Positions 63,134-64,000 of a DNA stretch of 64,000 nt are shown here, one piece after another (the first letter of the stretch is position 1; each line of letters opens with the position of its first letter). A model generated the notes under the pieces. It did no database searches. It was not told where the DNA came from and saw only the letters and a program-made list of their open reading frames with translations. Origin of the DNA: Veillonella nakazawae (GTDB lineage Bacteria; Bacillota; Negativicutes; Veillonellales; Veillonellaceae). The stretch is taken from assembly GCF_013393365.1 (NCBI RefSeq), contig NZ_AP022321.1:1088001-1152000 (forward strand). Reading direction: 5' to 3'. A program made the position numbers and the translations under genes.

Positions 63134-63514
63134 ACAATAATATTAACACTTTTAATGAATATACAAAGATATCTCATTTATATCCCACCCTGCAAAAATC
63201 ACATAAAACCCTTGATTTATCAATGTTATAAATATTTACGAACAGCATATTAATTTATTGCATAATTTTATAATCATAAAATTATATGAATTAAAAATTA
63301 TTATCATAAGATATATATGTATAAAATATTTATATATCACAAATATTTATGGCAATAATCGTATTTCATAGATTAATTAATACCTAGAATGGCTTATTTA
63401 TAGGGGCTAATTAAATGAATTGACATCAAGTTATCAAATATATTAATAGATATAAATAGATTCATATATCATAAAATCTAATATGTACAAATTCAGTTAA
63501 CTTTAAAAATAGTC
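63134..63514. other. AT-rich intergenic region without a visible gene
   Basis: About 380 bp of very AT-rich sequence between the cspA promoter and the terminator of the ABC gene. I find no reading frame with a ribosome-binding site. It holds a perfect inverted repeat (ATAATTTTAT, 63262-63271, and its complement at 63276-63285) and a plus-strand TTGACA at 63420-63425 with only a poor -10. It may be ordinary spacer DNA. Confidence 0.6.
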
Positions 63515-63516
63515 AA

Positions 63517-63556
63517 AAAAGGAAGCAAACTCTGTAAACAGAATTTACTTCCTTTT
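63517..63556 (-). terminator. Terminator of the ABC transporter ATPase gene
   Basis: Outer stem AAAAGGAAG/CTTCCTTTT with further pairing of CTCTG and CAGA around a small loop; the minus strand continues with TTTTTTGAC. It lies 17 bp after the stop. Confidence 0.8.
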
Positions 63557-63572
63557 ATGTTAGAAATTATTA

Positions 63573-64000
63573 TTATAAAATTTTCGATAAGAACAATTTT
63601 GTCCTATCATTTGTTGGTGCATCAAATACTTTTTCAGGAGTATCATCTTCAAGAATTAATCCACCATCTACAAATAATACTCGGTCCGCAACCTCTTTTG
63701 CAAAGCCCATTTCGTGAGTAACAATAACCATCGTCATACCTTCTTCGGCTAGAGACTTCATTACATCCAGAACTTCGCGAACCATTTCTGGATCCAATGC
63801 AGAGGTAGGCTCATCAAAGAGCATAACCTTTGGTTTCATTGCTAAAGCACGAGCTATAGCAACACGTTGCTTTTGACCACCAGATAAAGAGTCAGGATAA
63901 GCATTTGCTTTATCTTTCAAACCAACACGATCTAATAAAATTTGACCAATTTTTTTAGCCTCATCACTAGATGTTTTGCGGACCTTAGTTTGTGCTAAGG
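63573..64000 (-). CDS. Amino-acid ABC transporter ATP-binding protein (C-terminal part)
   Basis: Open at the window edge; 142 codons are present and continue upstream past base 64000. The segment has the [17 protein letters not shown] signature, Walker [13 protein letters not shown], the H-loop [10 protein letters not shown] and the C-terminal [18 protein letters not shown] typical of GlnQ/HisP-type polar amino-acid ATPases. Walker A lies outside the window. An apparent TTG start at 63920 is internal, since the conserved LLDRVGL segment is upstream of it. The permease and binding-protein genes are presumably beyond the edge. Confidence 0.94.
   Translation of the reverse strand, partial: LAQTKVRKTSSDEAKKIGQILLDRVGLKDKANAYPDSLSGGQKQRVAIARALAMKPKVMLFDEPTSALDPEMVREVLDVMKSLAEEGMTMVIVTHEMGFAKEVADRVLFVDGGLILEDDTPEKVFDAPTNDRTKLFLSKIL

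Noticed and set aside
63573..63920. A complete 115-residue small ABC ATPase
   Set aside because: The frame continues upstream to the window edge with conserved sequence; the TTG at 63920 is internal.

Overview
The window is a stretch of core chromosome from a low-GC, diderm member of the Firmicutes, most likely Veillonella or a close relative in the Negativicutes. The protein families are Firmicute-like: S-box control of metK, PrkC/PrpC with PASTA repeats, RemA, RqcH, long-form HPF, an ScpAB pair and a fused IspH-S1 protein. A phosphoethanolamine-transferase homologue points to a lipopolysaccharide outer membrane. The genus call is inference from this mix, not from a database match. Almost every gene lies on the minus strand; only rqcH and the eptA-like gene are on the plus strand. 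I see no insertion sequence, prophage, CRISPR array or rRNA gene.

Layout, by plus-strand coordinates (transcription mostly runs right to left). 1-5.4 kb: rpsB, tsf, pyrH, frr, an unfamiliar 83-residue gene, uppS, cdsA and the start of dxr, joining translation to isoprenoid and phospholipid synthesis. 5.5-16.5 kb: one tight operon priA-def-fmt-DUF116-rsmB-rlmN-prpC-prkC-rsgA-rpe. 16.5-18 kb: metK under a SAM-I riboswitch whose aptamer, antiterminator and terminator can all be traced. 18-21.3 kb: yicC-remA-gmk-rpoZ-coaBC. 21.4-23.1 kb: rqcH, on the plus strand. 23.2-27.7 kb: der-plsY-gpsA-rsmD-coaD and a coiled-coil protein. 27.8-34.2 kb: scpA-scpB-rluB-FAD protein-cmk-plsC-ispH/S1. 34.4-36.8 kb: the eptA-like gene converging on a DUF523 gene. 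36.9-37.4 kb: a five-tRNA operon (Asp-Phe-Gly-Cys-Leu) with a near-consensus promoter. 37.4-48.6 kb: obgE-yhbY-proB-proA-a 49-residue membrane protein-nadD-yqeK-LCP protein-rsfS-cvfB-trkA-trkH-MBL hydrolase. 48.6-58.2 kb: an envelope block with DUF2993, DUF5693, csaB, split transketolase, ftsE, ftsX, an M23 peptidase and a C-terminal protease. 58.2-63.1 kb: cspA, hpf, secA and prfB, each with its own signals. 63.1-63.5 kb is AT-rich and apparently empty. The window ends inside an amino-acid ABC transporter ATPase.

The genes are mostly housekeeping, packed with 1-20 bp spacings and frequent stop/start overlaps. Features less expected are a prfB frameshift site that uses UAA instead of UGA, a 49-residue membrane-protein gene coupled at both ends to proA and nadD, the 83-residue gene between frr and uppS, a structured rpsB leader, and an inverted repeat wrapped around the secA -35 box. 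I found no clear new defence or mobile system.
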